Shown: positions 1-8,431 of the stretch, in pieces | Numbering within the stretch: position 1 is the first letter of the stretch | How the letters are laid out: the number at the start of each line of letters is the position of its first letter | NCBI RefSeq assembly: GCF_028807635.1 | Contig: NZ_JARBAX010000001.1 | Span: forward strand, 248,001 to 312,000 | Origin: Streptomyces spiramyceticus | GTDB lineage: Bacteria > Actinomycetota > Actinomycetes > Streptomycetales > Streptomycetaceae | Direction of reading: 5' to 3' | DNA: 64,000 nucleotides | The notes under the pieces: generated by a model | The model's input: the letters and a program-made list of their open reading frames with translations, nothing else | The model's database searches: none | Told to the model about the DNA's origin: nothing | Translations under genes and position numbers: made by a program

Positions 1-1
1 G

Positions 2-142
2 TCCTTCGATTCCCTGACCAAGGCGGAGCTCTACGAGCGCGCCACAGAGGCCGGGATTCCCGGCCGGTCCTCCATGAGCCGGGAGGACCTCATCGAGGCC
101 CTGCGCGGCGCACGGGGGCGACGCAGGGCCGACGCGTCCTGA
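2..142 (+). CDS. C-terminal end of a Rho_N/SAP-like small protein (partial)
   Basis: The window opens inside a reading frame that ends with TGA at 140-142 and contributes 46 residues. The visible part contains the pattern LYERATEAGIPGRSSMSREDLIEALR, here split: LYERATEAGIP then GRSSMSREDLIEALR. That helix-turn-helix pattern is typical of the Rho termination factor N-terminal (Rho_N) fold found in small Streptomyces proteins, and is followed by a basic Arg-rich tail. A nucleic-acid-binding role is a family inference. The start lies outside the window, so the full domain content is unknown. Confidence 0.7.
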   Translation, partial: SFDSLTKAELYERATEAGIPGRSSMSREDLIEALRGARGRRRADAS

Positions 143-152
143 AGCTGCCCGG

Positions 153-177
153 GCATGAGCAGGCAGTCATCGGGTAC
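153..177 (+). promoter_or_regulatory. SigB-like stress promoter (GCAT-N15-GGGTAC)
   Basis: GCAT at 153-156 and GGGTAC at 172-177 are separated by 15 bases. This fits the Streptomyces SigB-family consensus GNNT-N14-16-GGGTAC/T. It lies 83 bases before the SRPBCC gene start at 261. No experimental start site is known from the sequence alone. Confidence 0.5.
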
Positions 178-260
178 TGGCTGCACCGTCCGCAATCTGT
201 ACGGCAGGGCATCCGCCCAGCCGTAGTCACCGAAAGAGGAACCGAGAGAGAGGCGCGCTC

Positions 261-719
261 ATGAGCACGGTGAAGGAGTCAGTGGAGGTCGAGGTTCCCG
301 TCCACACCGCCTACAACCAGTGGACGCAGTTCGAGGAGTTCCCGAACTTCATGGAGGGAGTCGAGGAGGTCAGGCAGCTCGACGACGTCCACAACCACTG
401 GACCACCAAAATCGGTGGCGTACGGCGGGAGTTCGACACCGAGATCATCGATCAGCTTCCCGACGAGCGGATCGCCTGGCGCACCACCAGCGGCGACACC
501 AAGCAGAAGGGGCTGGTCAGCTTCCAGCGCCTGGACGACACGCACACGCGGGTGGAGCTCGTGATGGACGTCGAGTCCGGCGGGGTCGCGGAGAAGACCG
601 CCGACATGACGGGAATGATCGATCGTCGCGTCAAGGGCGACATGCGGCGCTTCAAGGAGTACATCGAGCACCGCGGCGGCGAATCCGGAGCCTGGCGGGG
701 CCGCATCAAGCCCGGCTGA
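261..719 (+). CDS. SRPBCC (START/polyketide-cyclase-like) family protein
   Basis: This 152-residue protein matches the helix-grip SRPBCC fold. It starts with STVKESVEVEVPVHTAYNQWT, continues with the FEEFPNFMEGVEEVRQ segment common in the Streptomyces cyclase/dehydrase family, and ends in the long C-terminal helix (MRRFKEYIEHRGGE). The ATG at 261 follows a purine-rich GAGAGAGAGG. Such proteins bind hydrophobic ligands, but this subfamily has no established ligand. A SigB-like promoter at 153-177 and the stress-type neighbours suggest an osmotic or oxidative stress role (inference). Confidence 0.85.
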   Translation: MSTVKESVEVEVPVHTAYNQWTQFEEFPNFMEGVEEVRQLDDVHNHWTTKIGGVRREFDTEIIDQLPDERIAWRTTSGDTKQKGLVSFQRLDDTHTRVELVMDVESGGVAEKTADMTGMIDRRVKGDMRRFKEYIEHRGGESGAWRGRIKPG

Positions 720-818
720 CCTGCGGTAACGGTCAGCGGATGTCATGGCGGGCGGCCAGTGCGAAGATGGATGGGCAGTTTTCAGCCCCTCAGTCCTGCG
801 AGCTGAAGGAGACCAGTC

Positions 819-1043
819 GTGCTGATGGCCCATCCCGAAGTACTGCGGAAGCTCGTCGGGCAGTACGAGACGCTCAAGAAGCTGTACGCCGAGACGGGCA
901 GTGCCGGGGCCCGGCAGCGTATGGACGATGTCGCCTACACGTTGTGCGTCTCCACCGGCACACGCGATGTCGGCACCGCTCTCGTCACCGCACGCCGCCA
1001 GCTTTCCGGTTCCCGCCGGACCAGAAGCCTGATCACCCCCTGA
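819..1043 (+). CDS. DUF5133 domain protein
   Basis: This small protein of 74 residues starts with GTG at 819, behind the Shine-Dalgarno-like AAGGAGA at 806-812. The segments HPEVLRKLVGQYETLK and DVAYTLCVSTGTRDV are the conserved core of DUF5133, a Streptomyces-restricted family of unknown function often found with stress genes. No membrane segment or signal peptide is visible. The stop codon lies inside a TGATCACCCC repeat cluster, and a strong terminator follows. Confidence 0.8.
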   Translation: MLMAHPEVLRKLVGQYETLKKLYAETGSAGARQRMDDVAYTLCVSTGTRDVGTALVTARRQLSGSRRTRSLITP

Positions 1044-1087
1044 CCTGATCACCCCGACTGACTTGATCACCCCGACGTGATCAACCC
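1030..1087 (+). repeat. TGATCACCCC tandem array across the DUF5133 stop codon
   Basis: TGATCACCCC occurs at 1030-1039, 1046-1055 and 1064-1073, and as TGATCAACCC at 1078-1087. Spacing is 16, 18 and 14 bases. The first copy is coding, the stop TGA is at 1041-1043, and the rest is non-coding. Each core TGATCA is itself palindromic. Confidence 0.8.
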
Positions 1088-1096
1088 GATGTGACC

Positions 1097-1135
1097 TTGA
1101 ACCGCCGATGCCCTGATCAGGGATCGGCGGTTCAA
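1097..1135 (+). terminator. Intrinsic-type terminator hairpin
   Basis: TTGAACCGCCGAT at 1097-1109 pairs with ATCGGCGGTTCAA at 1123-1135. The stem continues through CCCTGATCAGGG with a single bulged G. It is a long, nearly perfect stem after DUF5133 and before the opposing gene at 1170, without a T-run, as is usual in Streptomyces. It could serve both strands. Confidence 0.75.
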
Positions 1136-1169
1136 GCGGTCCGGGCGTGCGCGTCTCGTCCAAGCGGGT

Positions 1170-1343
1170 CTAAACGTGCGAATCCGGGGGTTCCGGTACG
1201 CGGTCCGGGCGCGGGACAGGGGCGGGCCGCCGTGGCGGAGCAGGTACCGGGTCCGGCGGCAAGGGGGGCACGGGGTCGGGCTCCGGTGGAACAGACATCT
1301 CGTTCTCCAGCAGGACGCCTTCGAGTGACCCTTCAACTGACAT
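1170..1343 (-). CDS. Small proline-rich protein, translationally coupled
   Basis: A 57-residue frame starts at ATG 1343. That ATG overlaps the TGA of the upstream gene (ATGTCAGTTGA), and a perfect AAGGAGG sits about 9 bases before it. The product begins MSVEGSLEGVLLENEMSV, followed by a tail in which Pro alternates with acidic or basic residues (PPEPDPVPPLPPDPVPAPP). I do not recognise a family. The strong ribosome site and overlap argue that it is translated; low complexity and size argue for caution. A disordered cytoplasmic partner of the preceding protein is the simplest reading. Confidence 0.45.
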   Translation of the reverse strand: MSVEGSLEGVLLENEMSVPPEPDPVPPLPPDPVPAPPRRPAPVPRPDRVPEPPDSHV

Positions 1344-1704
1344 CGCCGCGCTCCTCCTTGCTCGGCCCCTTGCTCGGCCCCTTGCCCGTCTCCGTACTCC
1401 CGGGACGGAGCACCGCGTAGCCGACGCCGATGCCGATGGCCACCGGCCAGTCGATGATGTCCGCGGCGCCCAGCGCTCCGAGACCGAGATAGAGCGGCAG
1501 ACCGCCCTTGGCGGGGAGCACCCGGCGGGCGACGGCGAACGGCAGCAGCACCGCGTTCGCCGCGCCGCTCGCGACACGGCCGGCGGACGGCAAGGGGAAC
1601 GACGGGACGGTGATGGTGATCGTGCGCTTCTGCCCGTTCTTCGGCAGCGCCGTGGCGCCTGCTTCGAGGGGCGATGTGGAGGTGGCCACGAATCTCACAT
1701 CCAC
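1333..1704 (-). CDS. Hypothetical protein with hydrophobic C-terminal half
   Basis: This 123-residue product starts at GTG 1704; GTG codons slightly downstream are alternatives. An N-terminal basic region (KNGQKRTITITVP) is followed by two hydrophobic stretches, ANAVLLPFAVARRVL and LYLGLGALGAADIIDWPVAIGIGVGYAVL, that look like one or two membrane segments, then a Lys/Pro-rich tail. I recognise no domain. It is divergent from the P-type ATPase and followed by the small proline-rich frame, so a small membrane accessory of the ATPase is possible, but that rests on position only. Confidence 0.6.
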   Translation of the reverse strand: MDVRFVATSTSPLEAGATALPKNGQKRTITITVPSFPLPSAGRVASGAANAVLLPFAVARRVLPAKGGLPLYLGLGALGAADIIDWPVAIGIGVGYAVLRPGSTETGKGPSKGPSKEERGDVS

Positions 1705-1861
1705 AGGTGCGGTATGGGGGGAATTGCCTCTATCTCAGGGTAGTGGACGTCGTAACGGCGTGCCGTGTGCTGCGGCGTGGCCGTTCCCCGACGGTTGGCT
1801 GAGACTGGAGGGGCTACTCGGGCTGAGTTCACGTCGCGACGACGGACCGGAGGCCTAACCC

Positions 1862-4800
1862 ATGTCATTGCTCCCAGGACTGCGCCTGTCGGCGCCGCCG
1901 CTGCTCGGACCGATCGCGTCCGGTGTGACGTACGGCGTCGCGGCCGGTGTGCGAGGTGCCGCCGAGGTGACCGCGCAGCTCATGGGACTGCCGCGACGCG
2001 GCGTGTGGTCACGGCCCGGGCGCTGCTACATCGAGGTCCGCGGAGTGCACGGCGCGGGAGGAGCGCGGGTCGCCGAGGGTGTGGAGCGGGCCCTCGAAGG
2101 GCACCCAGGGGTGCTGTGGGCCCGGGTCAACGCGCCGTCCGAGCGCGTGGTGGCTGCGGTGGTCTCGCCGCCGCCGTCCCAGCGTGAGCTGGTCGCGCTC
2201 GTGGAGCGCGCGGAGGCCCACTACGCGGCCCGGCCGGACGAGTTCGACGAGTGGTGCCCGGAGCCGCACCATCCGTGCGAAGGACCGAAGACGCGTCAGT
2301 CGGTGTCCGCGCTGACCGCGGACACCGTGGGACTCGGCATCGCCACCTTCAGGCAGCTGGCGCCGTGGCTGAGGCTGCCTCCGGAGACCGGAGCGCTCGC
2401 GGGCGCCCTGCAGTACCACCCCAAGCTGCGTCACCTGGCCGTCGCCGTCAGCAGCCCGGAACAGGCCGAGTCGGTACTGCCCGTGGTCAGCGCCCTGGCC
2501 CAGGGTGTGGCAACCCGCGGCGGAGGCATCGCCCTGGACGCGCTCCAGCGTGTCGCCCAGTGGCGGGAAGCCACCGCGGAACGGGCAACCTGGGAGGAAG
2601 CCGAGCCCCGGCTCGTCAGCGGGCCGGACGACGCCTCGGCCGAGCCCATCGTGGTCGACCGGGCCGGGCCGACCCCGCGTGACACGGCGGACCGCTATGC
2701 CGAGCGGGCCGTGGCGGCAGGCATCGCGGCCGGCGCCCTCGCGGCCCCGTTCGCCGGGCCCCGCCGGGGGCTGGCCGTCGCCCTGTCGGCCATACCGAAG
2801 GCTCCGGAGGCGGGCAGGGAGGGCTTCGCCACCAGCCTGGGCAGGGCCCTGTCGCTGCGTGGTGTCGTGACCATGGACCGGGGCGCCCTGCGGCGGCTCG
2901 GGCAGGTGGACACCGTGGTCCTGGACGAGGACACGCTCCGCAGCGACCGGTACGAACCGGTGGACCTCGAACTGCTCAGCGGCGCCGATCCCGAACGGAC
3001 CGCGGAACGGCTCTTCGCCCTCTTCGACTCGGACACTCCCCTTCGCACCGTCCGCGACGACGACGGCTGGGTGCTCGGACCGCTCGCCGACCTCGACCTG
3101 ACGGGGCGTACGGGACGCCAGGCCGAGGGACGGTTGCGGCGCAGGGGCAGCGAGCGCGCACTGGGCCTGGCCAAGGGGCGCAGGCTCCAGGCCGTGGCGG
3201 GGCTGGCCATGCAGACGGCCCCGGGAGCCGAGGCCGTGGCGGCGGCGGCCCGCCGCGCGGGAGCCCGGGTGGTCCTGGCCACCGACCGGACCTCCCCGGC
3301 GTTCTCCTTCGCCGACGCGGTGGTACCGGCGGGCGGCCGCCTCGTGGCCTCCGTACGCGGTCTCCAGGCCGACGGTGCGGTCATCCTGCTCGTCTCCGGG
3401 AACCGCCGGGCGCTGGGAGCGGCCGACTGCGGCGTCGGCGTGCACCGCGAGGGCGACCCCCCGGCCTGGGGTGCCCACCTGATCGTGGGCGCCGATCTCG
3501 AATCGGCGGGGCTGATCGTGGACGCCGTGGGCATGGCGGCGCGGGTCGACCACGACAGTGCCGTACTCGCCGCGGGCGGCAGCGGAGTCGGCGCGGTGGC
3601 AGCGCTCCAAGCCCCGGCCCGGCAGGCGGCCGCGCGGGCGATGGCGGTGGGCAACACCGCCGGGGCCGTGGCATTCTGCCTGGGCGGCTGGCGTGCCCGG
3701 CAGTTGCTCGCCCGCCCTCTCGCCCCGCCTGTGACCAGCGTGCCCTGGCACCTGATGCCCACCGAAAGGGTGCTGGAGCGCCTGCGCAGCACCGCCGACG
3801 GCCTGACTGCCGACGAGGCGGCCTCGCGGGCCGGCGGCGCGGGCTCGGACGCGGGGACCGGGCCGTCGCGGCTGACCCTGCCGGCGGCTTTCATCGAGGA
3901 ACTGTCCAACCCCCTCACGCCCGTTCTCGCCGCCGGTGCCGCCCTGGCCACCGCTGTCGGTTCGCGTACCGACGCAGCGCTCGTTGCGGCCATCACGGGA
4001 ACCTCCGCGTTCATCGGCGGCTTCCAGCGGGTCAGGACCGAGCGCGCTCTGGCGGAGCTCTTCGCCCGCTCGGCCATCGGCGCACGCGTACGCCGGGGAA
4101 ACCGCGAACGGCTGGTCACCGCCGGAGAGCTGGTGGAGGGCGACATCGTCCTGCTGCGCCCCGAGGACGTCGTACCCGCGGACTGCAGGCTGCTGGAGGC
4201 CGAGGGCCTAGAGGTCGACGAGTCGTCGCTGACGGGCGAGTCCATGGCCGTGAGCAAGGACCCCGCCCCGGTCGTCGCCACGCACATCACCGGCCGCCAC
4301 TCGATGGTGTACGAGGGCACCACCGTGTCCGCCGGCCGGGCCGTGGCCGTCGTCGTGGCCACCGGATCCAGTACGGAAGTCGGGCGCAGCCTCGCCACCG
4401 CCCGGCAGGCGGCGCCCGAAACCGGTGTCGAGGCCCGGCTCGCCTCGCTCACCCGGGCCAGCCTGCCCGTGGCGCTCGGGTCGGCGAGTGCCGTGGCGGC
4501 GGCGGGTCTGCTGCACGGACGCCCCCTGACCGACAACCTCGCCTCGGCGGTCAACCTGGCCGTCGCCTCCGTCCCGGAGGGGCTGCCCTTCCTCGTCAAC
4601 GCCGCCCAACTGGCCGCCGCCCGGCGCCTGGCCGACGTCGGCGCGCTCGTACGCAACCCGCGCACGATCGAGGCGCTCGGCCGCGCCGATGTCCTCTGCT
4701 TCGACAAGACCGGGACCCTCACCGAGGGCAAACTCCAGCTCGCGGCCGTGAGCGACGGCGAGAGCGCAATGCCGGTGGACCGGCTCGACTCGTCGCGCAA

Positions 4801-6358
4801 GGAGGTGCTCGCGGCCGCGCTGCGTGCCACCCCGCCGGCACGGCAGGCGGAGCCCATGGCCCACCAGACCGACCGCGCTGTGACGGCCGGTGCGCGCAGC
4901 GCCAAGGTCGCCGTACGGCAGGGCGCCTCCCGCTGGCGGCGCATGGACACACTGCCGTTCGAGCCGTCCCGTGCCTTCCACGCGACCTCCGGGCACACCA
5001 CGCACGGCCTGCTGCTGAGCGTGAAGGGAGCGCCGGAGAACGTACTGGAACGCTGCACGGGGCACAGGCAGCCCGGTGGCAAGCAGGCCGCGCTCGACGA
5101 AGAGGCGGTCAGGCAGCTGACGGGCGAGGCGGAGGCGCTCGCGGGCGCGGGGCGCCGGGTACTGGCGGTGGCGGAGCGCCGTATGGGCACGGACGAAGAA
5201 CTCACCGACGAGATCGTGCGGGACCTGGTGTTCCTCGGGTTCATCACGCTGGCCGACCCGGTCCGTACGAGCGCCGCCCCCGCGACCGCGCGGCTGCGGG
5301 AGGCGGGCGTGCAGACGGTGATGCTCACCGGCGACCACCCGGCCACCGCCGACGCCATCGCCTCCACCATCAGCGAGGTCAAGGAGCCGAAGGTCTGCAC
5401 CGGCGCCGAGCTGGACGAGCTCGACGACGGCCAACTCGACGAGCTGCTGCCGACGGTGGACGTCATCGCCCGCTGCAGCCCGCACCACAAGGTCCGTATC
5501 GTCCAGGCCTATCAGCGCGTCGGCCGGGTCGTGGCCATGACCGGCGACGGCGCCAACGACGCACCGGCCATCCGGCTCGCGGACATCGGCATCGCGCTGG
5601 GGCGCCGCGGCACCCCTGCCGCGACCGCCGCGGCGGACCTGGTCGTCAGCGACGACCGGCTGGAGACGATCGTCTCGGCTCTGATGGAGGGCCGTGCCAT
5701 GTGGGCATCGGTCAGGGCCGCGCTCGGCATTCTCATCGGCGGCAATCTGGGAGAGGTCACCTTCAGCGTGCTGGTCTCCTCGCTCACCGGCCGTACACCG
5801 CTCAACGCCCGCCAGATCATGCTGGTCAACCTGCTCACCGACCTGGCGCCCTCGCTGGCCATCGCGGTGCGCGAGCCGACCGGCCAGGTCGGCAAACGGC
5901 TTCTGGAGGAGGGCCCCAGCCGCTCCCTCGGTGCCGCGCTGACCAACGAGATGCTGTTGCGCGGCGCCATCACCGCCACCGGCGCCGGCCTGGCCTGGAG
6001 CGCGGCTCGCGTGACGGGCAGGGGACGCCGCGCCAGTACGGTGGCGCTCGCGGCGGTCGTCGGCACGCAGCTGGCGCAGACGCTCGCCACCGGCGGCCTG
6101 GACCGCAATGTCCTTGCGGCGAGCCTCGGCTCGGCGGCGGTGCTCGCTGCGATCATCCAGACCCCGGGCATCAGCCAGTTCTTCGGCTGCACGCCGCTGG
6201 GGCCTTTCGCCTGGGCCATCACGCTGGGCGCGATCGCCACGGCGACGCTGCTCGGCACTGCCGTGTCTCCCTTCGTCCGCTCCATGACGGAACAGGCGGA
6301 GGAGGCCGAGGACGCGGAAGAGGCTACGGAGGCCGAAGAGGCGGCACAGGGCGCCTGA
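1862..6358 (+). CDS. CtpI-like P-type cation-transporting ATPase
   Basis: A 1498-residue membrane pump, far longer than standard P-type ATPases and similar in plan to mycobacterial CtpI. An N-terminal ferredoxin-like metal-associated region (about residues 48-100, CYIEVRGVHGAGGARVAEGV) and a long degenerate ATPase-like half (to about 610) precede the canonical pump. In that second half SLTGES (about 789-794), the phosphorylation site FDKTGTLTEG (Asp near 948), MLTGDHPAT and MTGDGANDAP (about 1225) are all intact. Membrane helices flank them, and the last 22 residues are an acidic AEEAEDAEE tail. ATP-driven cation export is expected; the ion cannot be told from sequence. The ATG follows GGAGG. 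Confidence 0.9.
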   Translation: MSLLPGLRLSAPPLLGPIASGVTYGVAAGVRGAAEVTAQLMGLPRRGVWSRPGRCYIEVRGVHGAGGARVAEGVERALEGHPGVLWARVNAPSERVVAAVVSPPPSQRELVALVERAEAHYAARPDEFDEWCPEPHHPCEGPKTRQSVSALTADTVGLGIATFRQLAPWLRLPPETGALAGALQYHPKLRHLAVAVSSPEQAESVLPVVSALAQGVATRGGGIALDALQRVAQWREATAERATWEEAEPRLVSGPDDASAEPIVVDRAGPTPRDTADRYAERAVAAGIAAGALAAPFAGPRRGLAVALSAIPKAPEAGREGFATSLGRALSLRGVVTMDRGALRRLGQVDTVVLDEDTLRSDRYEPVDLELLSGADPERTAERLFALFDSDTPLRTVRDDDGWVLGPLADLDLTGRTGRQAEGRLRRRGSERALGLAKGRRLQAVAGLAMQTAPGAEAVAAAARRAGARVVLATDRTSPAFSFADAVVPAGGRLVASVRGLQADGAVILLVSGNRRALGAADCGVGVHREGDPPAWGAHLIVGADLESAGLIVDAVGMAARVDHDSAVLAAGGSGVGAVAALQAPARQAAARAMAVGNTAGAVAFCLGGWRARQLLARPLAPPVTSVPWHLMPTERVLERLRSTADGLTADEAASRAGGAGSDAGTGPSRLTLPAAFIEELSNPLTPVLAAGAALATAVGSRTDAALVAAITGTSAFIGGFQRVRTERALAELFARSAIGARVRRGNRERLVTAGELVEGDIVLLRPEDVVPADCRLLEAEGLEVDESSLTGESMAVSKDPAPVVATHITGRHSMVYEGTTVSAGRAVAVVVATGSSTEVGRSLATARQAAPETGVEARLASLTRASLPVALGSASAVAAAGLLHGRPLTDNLASAVNLAVASVPEGLPFLVNAAQLAAARRLADVGALVRNPRTIEALGRADVLCFDKTGTLTEGKLQLAAVSDGESAMPVDRLDSSRKEVLAAALRATPPARQAEPMAHQTDRAVTAGARSAKVAVRQGASRWRRMDTLPFEPSRAFHATSGHTTHGLLLSVKGAPENVLERCTGHRQPGGKQAALDEEAVRQLTGEAEALAGAGRRVLAVAERRMGTDEELTDEIVRDLVFLGFITLADPVRTSAAPATARLREAGVQTVMLTGDHPATADAIASTISEVKEPKVCTGAELDELDDGQLDELLPTVDVIARCSPHHKVRIVQAYQRVGRVVAMTGDGANDAPAIRLADIGIALGRRGTPAATAAADLVVSDDRLETIVSALMEGRAMWASVRAALGILIGGNLGEVTFSVLVSSLTGRTPLNARQIMLVNLLTDLAPSLAIAVREPTGQVGKRLLEEGPSRSLGAALTNEMLLRGAITATGAGLAWSAARVTGRGRRASTVALAAVVGTQLAQTLATGGLDRNVLAASLGSAAVLAAIIQTPGISQFFGCTPLGPFAWAITLGAIATATLLGTAVSPFVRSMTEQAEEAEDAEEATEAEEAAQGA

Positions 6359-6370
6359 CCGGGCGTCAGG
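6354..6370 (+). terminator. Short hairpin at the ATPase stop codon
   Basis: CCTGAC at 6354-6359 and GTCAGG at 6365-6370 form a perfect six-pair stem that contains the ATPase stop codon. It is short and lacks a T-run, so termination is only a possibility. Confidence 0.3.
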
Positions 6371-6514
6371 GACGTTTACATTGAGCCAGGAAGTGTCTGA
6401 TCAGCGACGCTTACCCACGGGAACACGCCCGCCTAGACTGGTTTCTCCCGGCACGTCTGATGACCTGGCACAACGCAGCCCTGGAGCCGGTCCCGCGGAG
6501 TGAGGAGCGCCCCC

Positions 6515-7216
6515 GTGTTCTATTACGTGCTCAAGTACGTGCTTCTGGGGCCTCTGCTGAGGCTGCTGTTCCGACCGAGGATCGAAGGCCTTGAGCACAT
6601 CCCCGACGAGGGGGCGGCGATCGTAGCCGGAAATCATCTGTCGTTCTCGGACCACTTCCTGATGCCCGCGATCATCAGACGGCGCATCACCTTCCTCGCC
6701 AAGGCCGAGTACTTCACGGGTCCCGGTCTCAAGGGCCGCCTGACCGCTTCGTTCTTCCGCAGCGCCGGACAGATCCCGGTCGACAGATCGGGCAAGGAGG
6801 CGGGGAAGGCGGCGATCCGCGAGGGCCTCGGCGTGCTGAGCAAGGGCGAGCTGCTGGGGATCTACCCCGAGGGCACCCGCTCGCACGACGGCCGCCTCTA
6901 CAAGGGCAAGGTCGGCGTCGCGGCGATGGCGCTCAAGGCGCACGTGCCCGTGGTGCCGTGCGCCATGGTGGGTACGTTCGAGATCCAGCCGCCCGGACAG
7001 GTAGTACCTCGCATCAAGCGCGTCACCATCCGTTTCGGCGAGCCGCTGGACTTCTCGCGCTATGCGGGCATGGAGAACGAGAAGGCGGTGCTCCGCGCCG
7101 TCACCGACGAGATCATGTACGCGATCCTCGGGCTCTCCGGGCAGGAGTACGTCGACCGGTACGCCGCCGAGGTCAAGGCGGAGCAGGCGAAGAAGTTCCC
7201 GCGGTTACTGCGCTGA
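6515..7216 (+). CDS. 1-acyl-sn-glycerol-3-phosphate acyltransferase family protein (PlsC-like)
   Basis: The 233-residue protein carries the PlsC/LPLAT motifs: NHLSFSDHF (the NHxxxxD catalytic block), IPVDRSGKEAGK, the acceptor-binding YPEGTRS, and VPVVPCAMVGT. It should transfer an acyl chain to lysophosphatidate or a related lysolipid at the inner membrane face, anchored by the N-terminal hydrophobic FYYVLKYVLLGPLLRLLF. GTG 6515 is preferred over GTG 6500 because GAGGAG sits 7 bases before it. Codon 231, three residues from the end, is TTA at 7205-7207, so completion may depend on the bldA leucyl-tRNA. Confidence 0.88.
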   Translation: MFYYVLKYVLLGPLLRLLFRPRIEGLEHIPDEGAAIVAGNHLSFSDHFLMPAIIRRRITFLAKAEYFTGPGLKGRLTASFFRSAGQIPVDRSGKEAGKAAIREGLGVLSKGELLGIYPEGTRSHDGRLYKGKVGVAAMALKAHVPVVPCAMVGTFEIQPPGQVVPRIKRVTIRFGEPLDFSRYAGMENEKAVLRAVTDEIMYAILGLSGQEYVDRYAAEVKAEQAKKFPRLLR

Positions 7217-7280
7217 CGGCGAATCAGCGCAGGGCGAAAGCGCCTGTGCCTGCAGATACTCGGCGCATAGCGTCCCTGGC

Positions 7281-8327
7281 ATGACCAAGGGAAACGCATT
7301 CGTTGTCGGAGCGACGGGACAGATCGGGCGGGCTGCCGTACGGGCGCTCGCAGAGGACGGCTGGGACGTACGGGCCGGTTCCCCTGGCGGCGGCCGGGAC
7401 GAGACCTGGCCGGACGGTGTACGGGCAGTCGCCGTCGACCGCGAGGACGACGCGGCGCTGGCCGCGGCGCTCGGTGACGGATGCGACGTACTGGTGGACA
7501 TGGTCGCGTTCGAGACGCGCCACGCACAGCAGTTGACGGGCCTCGCGGACCGGATCGGGTCCGCCGTCGTCATCTCCAGTGGCGCCGTGTACGAGGACGA
7601 CAAGGGCCGGAGCTTCGACACGCAGGAGGAGCCCGACGGGTTCCCGCAGTACCCGGTGCCCATCTCCGAGACGCAGCCGACCGTGGCGCCGGGCGACGCG
7701 ACGTACGGGACGAGGAAGGTCGCGATCGAACGGCATCTGATGGCCGCCGCCGGCCGGCTGCCGACGACGCTGCTGCGCGCGGGCGCGATCCACGGGCCGT
7801 ACTGCCGGACACCGCGCGAGATCCACTTCGTCAAGCGGGCGCTGGACGGTCGGCCGGTGCGGATTCTGGCGTACGGCGGCCTCAGCCGGTTCCACCCGGT
7901 GCATGTCTCCAACCTCGCGGAACTGATCCGGCTGGCGGCGGCGCGGCCCGGTGCGCGGGTGCTCAACGCCGGTGATCCCGATGTGCCGACCGTCGCGGAG
8001 ATCAGTACGGCGATCGACGAGGTCATGGGCGTACGAAGCGAGCTGGTGCTCGTGGACGGGCCGCCGCCGGTGGGCACGGTCGGGGAGACGCCCTGGAGCG
8101 GTGGCCATCCCATCGTGTACGACATGTCGGCCGCCGAGCGCGAACTCGGCTACCGGGCCGTCACCGGTTACGCCGACTCGCTGCCCGCCACGGTGGAGTG
8201 GCTGGCGGAGGAGCTCCGCCGCCAGGACTGGCGGGAGGCGTTCCCCAAGCTGTCGCAGAGGTACGGGCCCGGCAGCGGCGGGCCGTTCGACTACGCGGAC
8301 GAGGACGCCTGGCTCGCCCGCCGGTAG
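7281..8327 (+). CDS. NAD-dependent epimerase/dehydratase family protein
   Basis: This 348-residue protein has an extended-SDR layout. It begins with the Rossmann dinucleotide motif VVGATGQIGRAA and has a YGTRK active-site Tyr-xxx-Lys. Downstream LLRAGAIHGPY and FHPVHVSNLAELIRLAA resemble the substrate-binding part of sugar-nucleotide epimerases and reductases. The ATG at 7281 fits the conserved N terminus; no good Shine-Dalgarno sequence is visible. The substrate is unknown. It converges with the aminopeptidase gene across a strong double-stem terminator. Confidence 0.82.
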   Translation: MTKGNAFVVGATGQIGRAAVRALAEDGWDVRAGSPGGGRDETWPDGVRAVAVDREDDAALAAALGDGCDVLVDMVAFETRHAQQLTGLADRIGSAVVISSGAVYEDDKGRSFDTQEEPDGFPQYPVPISETQPTVAPGDATYGTRKVAIERHLMAAAGRLPTTLLRAGAIHGPYCRTPREIHFVKRALDGRPVRILAYGGLSRFHPVHVSNLAELIRLAAARPGARVLNAGDPDVPTVAEISTAIDEVMGVRSELVLVDGPPPVGTVGETPWSGGHPIVYDMSAAERELGYRAVTGYADSLPATVEWLAEELRRQDWREAFPKLSQRYGPGSGGPFDYADEDAWLARR

Positions 8328-8371
8328 GGCGTGCCAAGCCCCGCGGCCCAGGCCTGATCCGCCGGACACGC

Positions 8372-8428
8372 CCTGAACGCGAGGAGGGGGCGGGCCGGAA
8401 ATTCCGGCCGCCCCCTCACCCGTTCAGG
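8372..8428. terminator. Strong bidirectional terminator
   Basis: Nested inverted repeats lie between two convergent genes. The inner stem is GAGGGGGC (8384-8391) with GCCCCCTC (8410-8417), extended by GGCCGGAA/TTCCGGCC. The outer stem is CCTGAACG (8372-8379) with CGTTCAGG (8421-8428). Confidence 0.85.
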
Positions 8429-8431
8429 CCG

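Noticed and set aside
2695..5490. 931-codon open frame on the minus strand
   Set aside because: It is a Ser/Arg/Ala-rich shadow of the P-type ATPase, without any recognisable domain.
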